From Acidobacteriaceae bacterium (lineage in GTDB: Bacteria; Acidobacteriota; Terriglobia; Terriglobales; SbA1): a stretch of 13,610 bases of DNA. The translations under genes and the position numbers were made by a program. The number at the start of each line of letters is the position of its first letter. The first letter of the stretch is position 1. The DNA lies in contig PLEA01000531.1 in assembly GCA_003136335.1 (NCBI GenBank), forward strand, positions 1,625 through 15,234, in the 5' to 3' direction. The notes beneath the pieces were generated by a model. That model saw nothing but the letters and a program-made list of their open reading frames with translations, ran no database searches and was not told the origin of the DNA. Shown here piece after piece: positions 1-7,306 of the stretch.

Positions 1-74
1 AGGTAGAGCGAGTTGGTGTCCATGCGGAAGGGCGTGAGCATCTCGGAACCCACCGCAATGATTTCGGCATTCAC
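1..74 (-). CDS. cinA: CinA-family protein, N-terminal fragment (runs off the left edge)
   Basis: Reading leftward from a GTG at 74, the first 24 codons give MNAEIIAVGSEMLTPFRMD followed by TNSLYL. This matches the start of CinA / competence-damage-inducible proteins, whose N-terminal MoCF-biosynthesis-like domain opens with an 'AEIIAVGSELL.G...DTNs.yL' pattern. CinA proteins act in the cytoplasm on pyridine-nucleotide by-products (NMN deamidase and ADP-ribose pyrophosphatase activities are known in the family). Only the extreme N-terminus is visible, so nothing can be said about the C-terminal deamidase domain. It lies downstream of, and on the same strand as, pgpA and the TIG/NHL gene, but 148 bp of repeat-rich DNA separates it from the latter, so it may have its own promoter. 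No strong ribosome binding site is visible before the GTG. Confidence 0.8.
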   Translation of the reverse strand, partial: MNAEIIAVGSEMLTPFRMDTNSLY

Positions 75-137
75 TCGTTAGAAGTTTAAATGAAAAGCGT
101 CGCGGAACGAAAAGGGACGCGTGGTGTCGGCAAAAAG

Positions 138-223
138 CAGATTCCTCGCTTCGCTCGGAATGACAAACTACTTTCAGAATCGTTCGAAATGACAATGAGA
201 TTGTGGCGAATGACACGCAGATT
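138..223. repeat. REP-like short dispersed repeat, one full unit plus partial copies
   Basis: Between cinA and the TIG/NHL gene lies a unit at about 138-167 with the pattern 'gcagattcc ... ggaatgacaaac', whose ends TTCC and GGAA can pair around a CG-rich centre. Degenerate pieces follow: 'tcgaaatgaca' (184-194) and 'ggcgaatgacacgcagattc' (204-223). The last piece runs directly into the stop codon of the TIG/NHL gene. The layout (GAT-TCC, hairpin, GGA-ATGAC) resembles the units near 3684-3730 and 12737-13604. It could act as a 3'-end stabiliser or be a neutral mobile repeat. Confidence 0.55.
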
Positions 224-1269
224 CACTCTGGCGGGAGGGGCAGGCCCTGAATGTTCCAGGAGAGATGGTGCACGCTGGTGGTGGTGGCGAGGATGACGGA
301 GCGGCCCGGAGCAAACGCCAGGCCGACCAAACCCTGGCCGGCGACTTCGAGATTGGCCAGGCCGTCTGGCGCAATCTTCACGATTCCGCGCGTGCCGGAG
401 AGCGATCCCGCGACATAGAGATTGCCATCCACGTCGAAGGCCAATCCTTGCGGTCGTCCCAGCCCCCTATAGAAGGTGCTCACCGTTCCGTTGGGATCGA
501 TTTTGTAAACGCGGTCGGTGGGGCCGGTCACAAACAGATCGCCTTGCGGGTTGAACGCCAGATGATAGGCCGAAACGCTGACCTCGAGCGTGGCGAAGAC
601 GAAGACCTGCTGGTCGCGCGCGATTTTGAAGATGGTGCCGTTACGGTCGCCGACATAGAGGCTCTGGTCGCGATCAAACGCGATGCCTGTGGCCACACCC
701 ATGCCTTCGGCGTACGTGGTCATGGTTCCGTTGAGAGCTACGCGATAGACTGCGCCGTCGTAGCGCGAAGAGACATACAGTTGTCCCTGGCGATCGAAGG
801 CGATGGCGGTGGCATTCATCATTTCGGAGACGAACGGCTTGATGGTGTAGTTGGTATCGATCTTGTAGATCGCGACCGGAACTTTCTGGCCGCGCGAACC
901 CGAGAATGTGACGTAGATGTTGCCTTCGGGATCGAGTGCGGGGCTAGTCACGGGGTGAAGATTTTCGGCGATGGGCACGGCCACCTTGACGGTTTGGGAA
1001 TTGCTGACGTGGCCGTTGGCTGCCACTACGACCGGACCGGAGGTGGCGCCTTCGGGTACGCGCGCGACCAGAAAGCCGTCGGAGCTGACAATGATCGATC
1101 CTTCGAACTCGCCGAATTTTACTTTCGGACGGTGAAGGTCGTGCGGCCGCAGCCCCGAGCCGGTGATTCGGAGGTCGCCTCCGGTCAGCGCCAATGAGGG
1201 CGCGACCGTATCAATGTGCGGTCCGCCGTTGACGTTTTTCTTGCCGAGAATGCGGTCAGAAAATCCCAT
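223..1269 (-). CDS. IPT/TIG-domain plus NHL-type beta-propeller protein
   Basis: A 348-residue protein. Residues about 20-95 form an Ig-like IPT/TIG domain ('APSLALTGGDLRITGSGL' then 'VKFGEFEGSIIVSSDGFLVARVP'). Residues about 100-340 form a propeller of NHL/SMP-30-like blades, seen as repeated strands such as 'ALDPEGNIYVTFSG', 'AFDRQGQLYVSSRYDG', 'AFDRDQSLYVGDRNG', 'AFNPQGDLFVTGPTD' and 'AFDVDGNLYVAGSL', spaced by 40-50 residues. No signal peptide or membrane segment is evident, so the protein may be cytoplasmic or have a mis-set N-terminus. No enzyme residues can be assigned; binding of a ligand or partner is the usual role of such propellers. It lies 54 nt after pgpA on the same strand. No convincing ribosome binding site precedes the ATG. 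The fold is clear, the function unknown. Confidence 0.85.
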   Translation of the reverse strand: MGFSDRILGKKNVNGGPHIDTVAPSLALTGGDLRITGSGLRPHDLHRPKVKFGEFEGSIIVSSDGFLVARVPEGATSGPVVVAANGHVSNSQTVKVAVPIAENLHPVTSPALDPEGNIYVTFSGSRGQKVPVAIYKIDTNYTIKPFVSEMMNATAIAFDRQGQLYVSSRYDGAVYRVALNGTMTTYAEGMGVATGIAFDRDQSLYVGDRNGTIFKIARDQQVFVFATLEVSVSAYHLAFNPQGDLFVTGPTDRVYKIDPNGTVSTFYRGLGRPQGLAFDVDGNLYVAGSLSGTRGIVKIAPDGLANLEVAGQGLVGLAFAPGRSVILATTTSVHHLSWNIQGLPLPPE

Positions 1270-1323
1270 GAAGAGTGCCGAGCATGAGCTTTTATCTCAG
1301 AGCTCACTGCATGCCAATCCGTA

Positions 1324-1890
1324 CTATCTTAGTAGCCCAAAATGCAGCAAGAGATGCATGGCAACGAGGGTGAGAATTCCTGCCGCAACATCGTCGAGTA
1401 CGATTCCGGTGCCTTCGGGAAGTCTTTCCAGTTGCCGTACCGGAGGCGGCTTAATGATATCGAAGGCTCTAAAAAATATAAAACCCGCGAGAAATGTTTT
1501 CCATGCGAGAGGGACGGCGATGAGCGCGATCAGTTGACCGGCGACTTCGTCAATCACGACGAATTGCGGATCTTTGATGGCTGACGCCCGGGATACGCGA
1601 GTGGCGGCGGGGATGCCGATCAGCGTGACCAGCGCAGCTAGGGCGATGGCAACTGGAGTCCGCAGGGAGGGCTTGAGGAAATGGGCGGCTGCGGCCCAGA
1701 GGACGAGCGCGGCGGCGGATGCCCAAGTTCCCGGTCCGGTGCGGAGGCGGCCGATTCCGAAGAAAGTCGCGATGAGCGCGGCCCATAGCGGGGCGCGCGG
1801 GCGGGATGCCCCCGCGACAGCCGGCGGGGCGCCGGCGCTACGGTCGGTCGGCGCGGCGCTAACGGCGCCGGTGGTGGGGTCGGGCTTCAT
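1324..1890 (-). CDS. pgpA: Phosphatidylglycerophosphatase A
   Basis: PgpA removes the phosphate from phosphatidylglycerophosphate to give phosphatidylglycerol at the inner membrane. From the ATG at 1890 the protein has 188 residues. Family signatures are present in order: '[16 protein letters not shown]' (family G-x-G-x-x-P-x-APGT), '[12 protein letters not shown]' (acidic DE-x-x-GQ motif), and '[12 protein letters not shown]' followed by '[13 protein letters not shown]' (paired Asp). Three or four hydrophobic helices surround them. The ATG at 1890 is preferred over a longer reading from 2007 because it overlaps the yacG stop as ATGA, typical of translational coupling. Oddly, residues about 17-26 ([10 protein letters not shown]) are encoded by a dispersed repeat that also occurs outside genes at 6971-6999, giving this copy an unusual proline/alanine-rich N-terminal extension. 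The catalytic core looks intact. Confidence 0.92.
   Translation of the reverse strand: MKPDPTTGAVSAAPTDRSAGAPPAVAGASRPRAPLWAALIATFFGIGRLRTGPGTWASAAALVLWAAAAHFLKPSLRTPVAIALAALVTLIGIPAATRVSRASAIKDPQFVVIDEVAGQLIALIAVPLAWKTFLAGFIFFRAFDIIKPPPVRQLERLPEGTGIVLDDVAAGILTLVAMHLLLHFGLLR
1813..1841 (+). repeat. Dispersed GC-rich repeat inside the pgpA coding region
   Basis: The 29 bases from cgcgacagccgg to gccggcgctac match 6971-6999 at 27 of 29 positions in the same + orientation. Here the sequence is read in frame on the minus strand as part of the N-terminal extension of PgpA. The repeat contains the palindromic pieces gccggc and ggcgcc. A short related piece (ctgtcgctac) ends the hairpin repeat at 8251-8306. 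Confidence 0.75.
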
Positions 1891-2099
1891 GATTCGTCTT
1901 CTTGGTCTTCCGGATTGCTTTCCCGGATCGATTCGTCGGCGTCTGCTGCGGGAGAGGAAATCACATATTGGCCGCTGGCCCATTTCCCTAGATCGATGAG
2001 GCGGCATCGTTCGCTGCAGAAAGGGAAGTCCGGGTCGGTGCCTTTGACTGACTCTTTGCAGATCGGGCAGCGGAGTTTGACGATGCGCTGGCGGGGCAT
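1887..2099 (-). CDS. yacG: DNA gyrase inhibitor YacG-type zinc-finger protein
   Basis: A 70-residue protein with the YacG (DUF329) zinc-binding pattern: C11-x2-C14 ('CPICKE') and C28-x3-C32 ('[14 protein letters not shown]'), followed by the family's invariant LIDLGKW stretch and an acidic C-terminal tail. YacG of E. coli binds GyrB and inhibits gyrase; the length and all four cysteines agree with a functional family member. It begins 18 nt after the rimO stop and its TGA overlaps the pgpA ATG by four bases, so it is very probably translated from the rimO-yacG-pgpA message. No strong Shine-Dalgarno is seen before the ATG, in keeping with coupling to rimO. Confidence 0.93.
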   Translation of the reverse strand: MPRQRIVKLRCPICKESVKGTDPDFPFCSERCRLIDLGKWASGQYVISSPAADADESIRESNPEDQEDES

Positions 2100-2117
2100 A
2101 GTATAGACAGACGATTG

Positions 2118-3635
2118 CTACAGAATTTTTGCCACCAGATCGTAATCGTGCGCTTCGGTGATTTGGCAGCGATAGAACTGGCCGGGCTGCGGGTCCACTT
2201 CTTCGGGGAAATCGTTGACGAAGACTTTGCCGTCGATCTCGGGAGCGTGCATGGGAGTGCGGCCTTCGAGCAGCAACTCGGTTTCTTCGGACTCGCCTTC
2301 GAGCAACAGTTCGAACTGTCGCCCCACCAGTTTCTTCTTATTCCTTTTGCTGATTTGGCGTTGGATTCCCATCAGATGCTTGCGTCGTCGCTCGATCTCG
2401 CGCGGCGAAAGCTTCTTGTCCAGAGCGTAGGCTCCGGCGCCATCCTGATCGGAGTAGGCAAACGCGCCCATCCAGTCGAACTGCGCTTCGCGCACGAAGT
2501 CGCAGAGCTCTTCGAATTCTTTCTCGGTCTCTCCTGGGAAGCCTACGATGAACGATGTGCGCAGCGTCAGGTTCAGCACCGTGCGACGCATTTTTTCAAT
2601 CGAACGCAGGAACACATCGGCTCCGCCGCCGCGCTTCATGCGCTTCAGCACGGACGCCGAGGCGTGCTGCAGGGGCACATCCATGTACGAACAGATTTGT
2701 TCGTACTGCGCGATCGTCTCCAGCAGCTTGCCGGTGATCTTATTGGGATACGCGTAGAGAAAACGCACCCAGCGCAGATCTTCGATGGCAGCGAGTTTTT
2801 CGAGCAACAGAGCCAGACCATCCTTCAGGCCGAAATCTTCACCGTAGCAGGTGGTGTCCTGGCCGATCAGGGTAATTTCGCGCACGCCCCCTTGTGCCAG
2901 GCGTTCGGCCTCGGCAACCACCGATTCAAAGCGCCGTGAACGGAATTGCCCCCGCAACTGGGGAATAATGCAGAACGTGCAGGGATGGTCGCAGCCTTCG
3001 GCGATCTTGATGTACGCCATGTGCCGCGGCGTCGCCAGAATGCGCGGCGTGGCGTCGTCGTAAAGATAGTTGGGGAGGTCGCCGATCGCGCCGTCCCACG
3101 ATTCGCGCGAGAAGCGGCCCTGGGCCGCGCGCGCATCGCCTTCGGGCCGCGAAGGCAAGACCACGAACGGGGAATTACGCGGCACCGGCGCGGGCGCCAG
3201 GCCCGTGGCGGCGAGAATCTTTTCCAACTCGCCCGTGCCTACAACCGCATCGACCTCGGGAATGTTCTGGCGAATCTGGTCGCGGAAGCGCTCGACCAGG
3301 CATCCCGCTACGACCAGTTTCTTCGCCTTGCCGCCGCTTTTGTGGGCAGCCATTTCGAGGATTGTGTTGATCGATTCCTGCTGGGCGCTTTCAATAAAGG
3401 AGCAGGTGTTGACCACGATCACGTCGGCGTCTTCCGCGCGACGGGTGAGTTCCGCTCCGGCCCGCGCCAGCAGGCCCATCATGACCTCGCTATCCACCAG
3501 GTTTTTGGGGCAGCCCAGGCTGACGAAGCCCACCTTCTGCGGGCGTTCGGCCTGCGGATTCTCCGGAGATTTCTCTTCCTTGCGATCTGGCTTGAGATCT
3601 GGGGAACCGCTAACGGTGAGGTCCTTCACAGGCAT
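2118..3635 (-). CDS. rimO: Ribosomal protein S12 methylthiotransferase RimO
   Basis: RimO is a radical-SAM enzyme that adds a methylthio group to a conserved aspartate of ribosomal protein S12, using two 4Fe-4S clusters. Numbering from an upstream GTG at 3683, the N-terminal MTTase domain starts near residue 50 ('KVGFVSLGCPKNLVDSE', Cys58) with further cluster ligands Cys94 ('VVNTCSFIESA') and Cys128. The radical-SAM motif is C231-x3-C235-x2-C238 in 'EGCDHPCTFCIIPQLRG'. A TRAM domain closes the protein. The 'GCPKNLVDSE' signature favours RimO over MiaB. The ATG at 3635 is chosen because the earlier GTG at 3683 sits against a dispersed repeat (3684-3730) and adds no conserved sequence; that longer start, with an AAGGA inside the repeat, cannot be excluded. 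A variable linker (residues about 165-205) is longer than usual. Confidence 0.95.
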   Translation of the reverse strand: MPVKDLTVSGSPDLKPDRKEEKSPENPQAERPQKVGFVSLGCPKNLVDSEVMMGLLARAGAELTRRAEDADVIVVNTCSFIESAQQESINTILEMAAHKSGGKAKKLVVAGCLVERFRDQIRQNIPEVDAVVGTGELEKILAATGLAPAPVPRNSPFVVLPSRPEGDARAAQGRFSRESWDGAIGDLPNYLYDDATPRILATPRHMAYIKIAEGCDHPCTFCIIPQLRGQFRSRRFESVVAEAERLAQGGVREITLIGQDTTCYGEDFGLKDGLALLLEKLAAIEDLRWVRFLYAYPNKITGKLLETIAQYEQICSYMDVPLQHASASVLKRMKRGGGADVFLRSIEKMRRTVLNLTLRTSFIVGFPGETEKEFEELCDFVREAQFDWMGAFAYSDQDGAGAYALDKKLSPREIERRRKHLMGIQRQISKRNKKKLVGRQFELLLEGESEETELLLEGRTPMHAPEIDGKVFVNDFPEEVDPQPGQFYRCQITEAHDYDLVAKIL

Positions 3636-3683
3636 GCAATCTACCCATTTTAGCATCTCGGGACACACTGCCGGTCTGCGCAC

Positions 3684-3730
3684 GAGATCCTTCGTTCCGC
3701 CTGAAAAACGCCTATACTCAGGATGACGCC
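3684..3730. repeat. REP-like dispersed repeat at the 5' side of rimO
   Basis: The segment runs from 'gagatccttcg' to 'ctcaggatgacgcc', with AGATCCT and AGGATGAC at its two ends. On the minus strand it reads GCGTCATCCTGAG ... AAGGATCTCG, the same outer pattern as the hairpin units at 12737-13604 (GCGTCATCCCGAA ... GGGATCTCG) but with a different centre. It occupies the rimO leader and touches the alternative rimO start. Confidence 0.55.
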
Positions 3731-3888
3731 CGAAGTCGGAGACTCTCGAAGATCAAGTTGCACTACTCCCGTTGTTCCGCCGGCGATTAACTCACAGAAA
3801 AGATGGAACGTGGATTCAAAGAGAGCCCGTATCATGCTAGGCTAGTTAACCGCGGCAACAATGTAGGAACCGGATCGCGGGAGGGGAA

Positions 3889-4533
3889 ATGTTTGGCAAA
3901 CGTCTTTGGGTTGCAGTCCTGTTCGCAGTGATCACGATGGGCGCCGCGGCGGTTGCGCAGGATGAGAAGAACGAATTGGGTGGCATTCTTGGCCGCACCT
4001 TCATCAGCGATCAAGGCATTAACGTCGCGAGTGCCTTCAGTCCCGCCGTCATCCGAACCGGCAACGGTCTCAGTTTTGAGGTGGAGTACGCCCGCCGGTT
4101 TCTGGTGACTCCGATATTTTCGCTTTCCGGCGAGGCCGTGCTGATGTACAACCACGATGAAGATGTCAACAACGGCACGTTCTCCTTGTCGCTTGTGCCT
4201 CCTCAGTACAGCGAGCTGTTTGTAACCCCTGCGGCGCGGGTGAATCTGTTTCCGGCGTCGGCCGTTTCCCCGTGGATTAGCCTGGGAGCGGGCTTCGGCC
4301 ACATCGGTCAAGGCTCGAGCCTGATCTTTGGGGGCGCCAACCCTGGCAAATCCACGACCTCCGGCGTGGTCGAGGGGGGACTGGGTCTGGATGTGAAAGT
4401 GTGGCGCAAACTCAGCATCCGCGCAGAGGTGCGGGACTTCTGGTCCGGGGAGCCGGATTTCCCACTGGCCCTCACGGGGAAATCGCGTCAGCACAATTAT
4501 TTTGTGGGCGGCGGGGCGTTCTGGCGCTTCTAG
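3889..4533 (+). CDS. Secreted outer-membrane beta-barrel-like protein
   Basis: A 214-residue protein. It starts with a clear signal peptide (MFGKRLWVAVLFAVITMG then AAAVAQ, probable cleavage after the Gln at about residue 24). The mature part shows alternating strands with aromatic girdles ('GLSFEVEYARRFL', 'FSLSGEAVLMYNHDE', 'FVTPAARVNLF', 'VSPWISLGAGFGHI', 'GLGLDVKVWRKLSIRAEVRDF') and ends in ...GGGAFWRF, a terminal Phe as in many outer-membrane barrels. This suggests a small 8-stranded OmpA/OmpX-like barrel. A strong purine-rich ribosome binding site (gggaggggaa) lies directly before the ATG. It is an isolated gene, divergent from rimO and convergent with the transglutaminase gene 32 bp away. 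No specific function can be assigned. Confidence 0.8.
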   Translation: MFGKRLWVAVLFAVITMGAAAVAQDEKNELGGILGRTFISDQGINVASAFSPAVIRTGNGLSFEVEYARRFLVTPIFSLSGEAVLMYNHDEDVNNGTFSLSLVPPQYSELFVTPAARVNLFPASAVSPWISLGAGFGHIGQGSSLIFGGANPGKSTTSGVVEGGLGLDVKVWRKLSIRAEVRDFWSGEPDFPLALTGKSRQHNYFVGGGAFWRF

Positions 4534-4565
4534 CTGGATTCTCCTGATTGGCGGCAGGGAAGGGT

Positions 4566-6761
4566 TCAGCGACTGCGCGTGGCGGACTCGATCTCTTCGT
4601 ACAACTCGGGCAAGCGCAGTGCATCTTCGGTGGAATTTCCAAAGCGCGCGGACTCGTAGACCTGGGTAAAGCGCGCGACCGGCTCGCGCAGCCGGTTATC
4701 TAAAATCTTCTTCACGAATTCCTGTGGCGTCTGCGCCGCAGGTTTCTCGACGCCGCGCCGGGCCAGCGCACGAGCCATCCGCGCATACCACATGGCCGCC
4801 GCCTGTTCCGGAGATCGCTCGGGATGCGCCTGCAACGATTTTTCGTGCAGCAGTCGCGCAATTCGCCCCAGATTCCCCAGCAGCACAAGGCCGAGTGTGA
4901 TGGCGGCCCCGAAGATGGCCCAGCGTCCGGGAGAATGTTCCACGTGATCCTGACTCCGCCGCGCCCACTTCAGCATCGACTCATAGTGAAGGCGGGCCCA
5001 ATTGCGCACGCCTTCCCACAGGGCACGACTGTGGCCGACGGCGGTTTGGCCGAGCACGTACTGGTGAGAACTGTCGTAGCTGACCACCCAATCGCGCCAA
5101 AACGACGACATGGCATCGAGGTAGAGGGCGACGCGGCCCCAGCCCTGAGGACGTTCGCCGCCGCCTGCCGGAGTGGGATCGAAGGTTTGCCAGCCGTAGC
5201 CCGGGAAGTATGCCTCCACCCAGGAATGCGCATCTTTGGCGCGTACCACGTAGTTTCCGGTGAGGTCGTTGAACTCATCGCTGCGAAATCCGTTGACCAC
5301 GCGCGAGGGAATTCCCAGCGTGCGCAACATCACTGCCATGGCGGAGGCGAAGTACTCGCAGTGTCCCTGCTTGCGTTCGAAAAGAAAATTTGCGATCGGA
5401 TCTTTTACCTTACTCTGCGGCAACTGCAAGGTATAGCCGAAGCGCATTCGCAGGTGGTTTTCGATGGCGGCCGCTCTGTCGAAATCATTGCTGGCCGAAC
5501 TTGTGATCTGAGCTGCCAGGCGTGGAACTCGCGGATCGAGCGCGGGCAGACGCAGATACGCGGCCTGGATCTGCACTGGGTAGTTCCGTCCCGCGGCGCG
5601 TAACTCTGCCGGCGCCGCCGCTGCGATGTCCGATTCCGCCTCGTAGCTACTGATGGCACGCTGGATATCGAAGTCGTAGACTGCCCCGGCGGAATCGGCG
5701 GCCAGCATCCGATAATCCCCTCTGACGCTGCGGGCCCAGGGCGCCAGGAAAAAGACGTTGGTCCCGATCGGTTCCGTCAGGACGCGATAGTGGATCAGGT
5801 GCTCGCGCACCCGACTGGTGGTCACGTAGGAAGGCAGCGCCGCGTTGCTTCGTGGCACGGCAAAACTGTTGTCCGCTTGCCGCTGCAGAATGAACTGGTC
5901 CCGTGGATTTGACCATGTGCTGCCGTCGAAATTCGACAGGGCCACACCGCGCCAATGCAGATCGTAGCGGCCTACTGTGTCGCCGTCGATCTGAATGTGC
6001 ATCACGACCGCATTCGATTGCTGGATCCGGCCTATCTGCCCCAACTGAACGCGATCACTGAATCCGGACGAGAGGTCGGTGCCGAACGAATAGCCGCCCA
6101 GGTATCCCGCAGACATGCGAGGCATCACGAAAAACACGGCCGCGCCGCTGAACAGAATCATCAGCATCAATGCCGGTGTGACCCGCGCCAGTGAGAAGGC
6201 TAGGTGCCGGTGTTCGTGGGGATCGTTGGAATGCTTCGCCTGAATATTTGCGGCGTGCCCGGAACGCCGCATTTCCATCAATACAAACGTTACCACTGCC
6301 ATCAGCATGAACGCCGCGAAGGAGAGCAGGAAGATGCTGTCGACTGTGAGCACCGCTGCTGACAGCACCATCAAGAAAGCGAGGATGGCAAGAGTGACGT
6401 GGTCGCGCTCGCGGCGCAGCGAGAACATCCGTACCACCACGCCGAACAAGGCTAAGTGCACAGTTGCCGGCAAGAACGCTCGCGAAAAAAGCAAGTAGTC
6501 GGCGGCGAAAAAGACGAAGTAGGCGATCGAGAGCGGCGTGGTCCAGCGCTCCGAAATCACGAACTGACGTCGCTTGGCCAGCAGATATCCCCGGATGGAG
6601 AGCGCGATTCCCACCAGCACAATCGATATCAGGTCGAGGCCACCCGTACTTGCCAGCGTTCCAAATCCGGTACAAACAAGTAGATAGAGAGCAAGTTCGA
6701 AGTAATGGTCAATGGCCCGGGCCATGGGGATCACGCCGGATTGGGAGGGCTGGGGTGACAT
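4566..6761 (-). CDS. TgpA-like membrane transglutaminase (DUF3488/DUF4129)
   Basis: A 731-residue protein with the three-part layout of TgpA-family proteins. Residues about 20-215 hold several membrane helices (DUF3488-like), residues about 216-550 a periplasmic transglutaminase-like domain, then a single helix (about 613-633) and a cytoplasmic C-terminal DUF4129-like tail. The papain-like triad is visible: Cys468 in 'KQGHCEYFASAMAVML', His512 in 'DAHSWVEAYF' and Asp528 in 'QTFDPTPAGG'. Reaction and substrate are not known from sequence; related proteins act at the cell envelope. These genes usually neighbour a MoxR ATPase and a DUF58 gene; neither is here, so this copy is an orphan. The start is uncertain: an ATG at 6725 (719 residues) is equally possible, and neither ATG has a good ribosome binding site. 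Confidence 0.9.
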   Translation of the reverse strand: MSPQPSQSGVIPMARAIDHYFELALYLLVCTGFGTLASTGGLDLISIVLVGIALSIRGYLLAKRRQFVISERWTTPLSIAYFVFFAADYLLFSRAFLPATVHLALFGVVVRMFSLRRERDHVTLAILAFLMVLSAAVLTVDSIFLLSFAAFMLMAVVTFVLMEMRRSGHAANIQAKHSNDPHEHRHLAFSLARVTPALMLMILFSGAAVFFVMPRMSAGYLGGYSFGTDLSSGFSDRVQLGQIGRIQQSNAVVMHIQIDGDTVGRYDLHWRGVALSNFDGSTWSNPRDQFILQRQADNSFAVPRSNAALPSYVTTSRVREHLIHYRVLTEPIGTNVFFLAPWARSVRGDYRMLAADSAGAVYDFDIQRAISSYEAESDIAAAAPAELRAAGRNYPVQIQAAYLRLPALDPRVPRLAAQITSSASNDFDRAAAIENHLRMRFGYTLQLPQSKVKDPIANFLFERKQGHCEYFASAMAVMLRTLGIPSRVVNGFRSDEFNDLTGNYVVRAKDAHSWVEAYFPGYGWQTFDPTPAGGGERPQGWGRVALYLDAMSSFWRDWVVSYDSSHQYVLGQTAVGHSRALWEGVRNWARLHYESMLKWARRSQDHVEHSPGRWAIFGAAITLGLVLLGNLGRIARLLHEKSLQAHPERSPEQAAAMWYARMARALARRGVEKPAAQTPQEFVKKILDNRLREPVARFTQVYESARFGNSTEDALRLPELYEEIESATRSR

Positions 6762-6954
6762 TTGGGTTCGAGCGAAGGAGAACGAGGCTCCTCCGCAATA
6801 TCTTTACGCTTAGATAGCCATTGTTCGACAACCTTCAACAGAAGGGAAGGGTTTGCTGCCAAATTCTTGCACCGAAAGTCACATGCCGTTTGGCAGGAGT
6901 CGGCGAGGTTAGAGGGAAGGTTTAGGGTGCGAGGCCAAGATGGCGCTTCGGCAA

Positions 6955-6999
6955 GCTCAGGGCAGGCTCTCGCGACAGCCGGCGGGACGCCAGCGCTAC
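6955..6999 (+). repeat. Composite dispersed repeat upstream of the SRP RNA gene
   Basis: Two shared pieces are joined. GCTCAGGGCAGGCTCTC (6955-6971) is an exact inverted copy of 8265-8281. The 29 bases 6971-6999 match 1813-1841, inside pgpA, at 27 of 29 positions. The repeat lies about 40 bp before the putative SRP RNA -10 element. Confidence 0.7.
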
Positions 7000-7041
7000 A
7001 CTGGGACGCCTGCGCTTCCAGGGCAACCACATCCAGAATGC

Positions 7042-7047
7042 TAGAAT
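7042..7047 (+). promoter_or_regulatory. Possible -10 element of the SRP RNA promoter
   Basis: TAGAAT lies 9 nt before the expected RNA 5' end at about 7057, a reasonable distance for a housekeeping-sigma -10 box. No convincing -35 hexamer is found 16-18 nt upstream, so this is a weak call. The same octamer context, ctagaatg, recurs upstream of the DinB-like gene (7629-7636). Confidence 0.35.
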
Positions 7048-7056
7048 GATTTAGGT

Positions 7057-7157
7057 CAGGCATCGGTCTCACGCGACGTACTCCCGCCAACCCCGCCAGG
7101 TCCGGAAGGAAGCAACGGTAACGGGCTCTTGCGTGTGCAGTGAGTCCCCGGTGCCTG
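7057..7157 (+). ncRNA. ffs: Small bacterial signal recognition particle RNA (4.5S type)
   Basis: A 101-nt RNA. Its ends pair (caggcatcgg at 7057-7066 with ccggtgcctg at 7148-7157). The apical part carries the conserved Ffh-binding sequence AGGTCCGGAAGGAAGCA (7098-7114), essentially the same as in E. coli 4.5S RNA, with its GGAA-type tetraloop and asymmetric internal loop. The middle arms (about 7067-7095 and 7119-7147) can pair to give one long hairpin. There is no Alu domain, so this is the short form. With Ffh it forms the particle that targets nascent membrane proteins to FtsY and the translocon. Confidence 0.96.
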
Positions 7158-7170
7158 GCTTATTTTTTTC
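7158..7170 (+). terminator. U-run terminator of the SRP RNA gene
   Basis: Directly after the closing stem of the SRP RNA comes gcttatttttttc, with seven consecutive T at 7163-7169. The closing stem itself can serve as the terminator hairpin, giving rho-independent termination. Confidence 0.6.
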
Positions 7171-7306
7171 TGGCAGCAGAGTGGTGCCTGCCCTCCTGAT
7201 TACCAGGATTTACACATTCTTTACGACTCTTTTCGCAAGAAACCTTTGCCGCGCGCATCAAGAGTATGTAGGCTCGGCAAAATCAGCCCCGGCCACTAGG
7301 AGAGAA

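Larger units (their letters stand above)
6762..7056. other. Intergenic stretch between the divergent transglutaminase gene and SRP RNA gene
   Basis: About 295 bp with no credible gene; the open frames crossing it consist partly of repeat sequence. It must contain the divergent promoters for the TgpA-like gene (minus) and the SRP RNA (plus). The second half (about 6940-7015) is filled by dispersed repeat sequence described separately. The only promoter-like element noted is TAGAAT at 7042-7047. Confidence 0.5.

Noticed and set aside
265..1197. Long plus-strand open frame of 310 codons
   Set aside because: It is the antisense of the TIG/NHL gene; the product is rich in Asp/Gly/His with no recognisable fold, while the minus frame has clear blades.
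2946..3653. Plus-strand open frames over rimO (also 2115-2939 and 3070-3726)
   Set aside because: Shadows of rimO, whose cluster-binding cysteines are all present on the minus strand.
3832..4494. Minus-strand frame of 220 codons opposite the beta-barrel gene
   Set aside because: The plus strand has a signal peptide, a strong ribosome binding site and barrel strands; the minus product is a charged, low-order sequence.
6731..7090. Minus-strand frame of 119 codons upstream of the TgpA-like gene (and the plus frame 6762-7049)
   Set aside because: It overlaps the SRP RNA and the dispersed repeat; its protein contains the repeat-derived AGVPPAVA segment and nothing conserved.
7133..7306. N-terminal extension of the STAS-like protein
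   Set aside because: It would begin inside the SRP RNA and cross its terminator; the ATG at 7307 has its own ribosome binding site.
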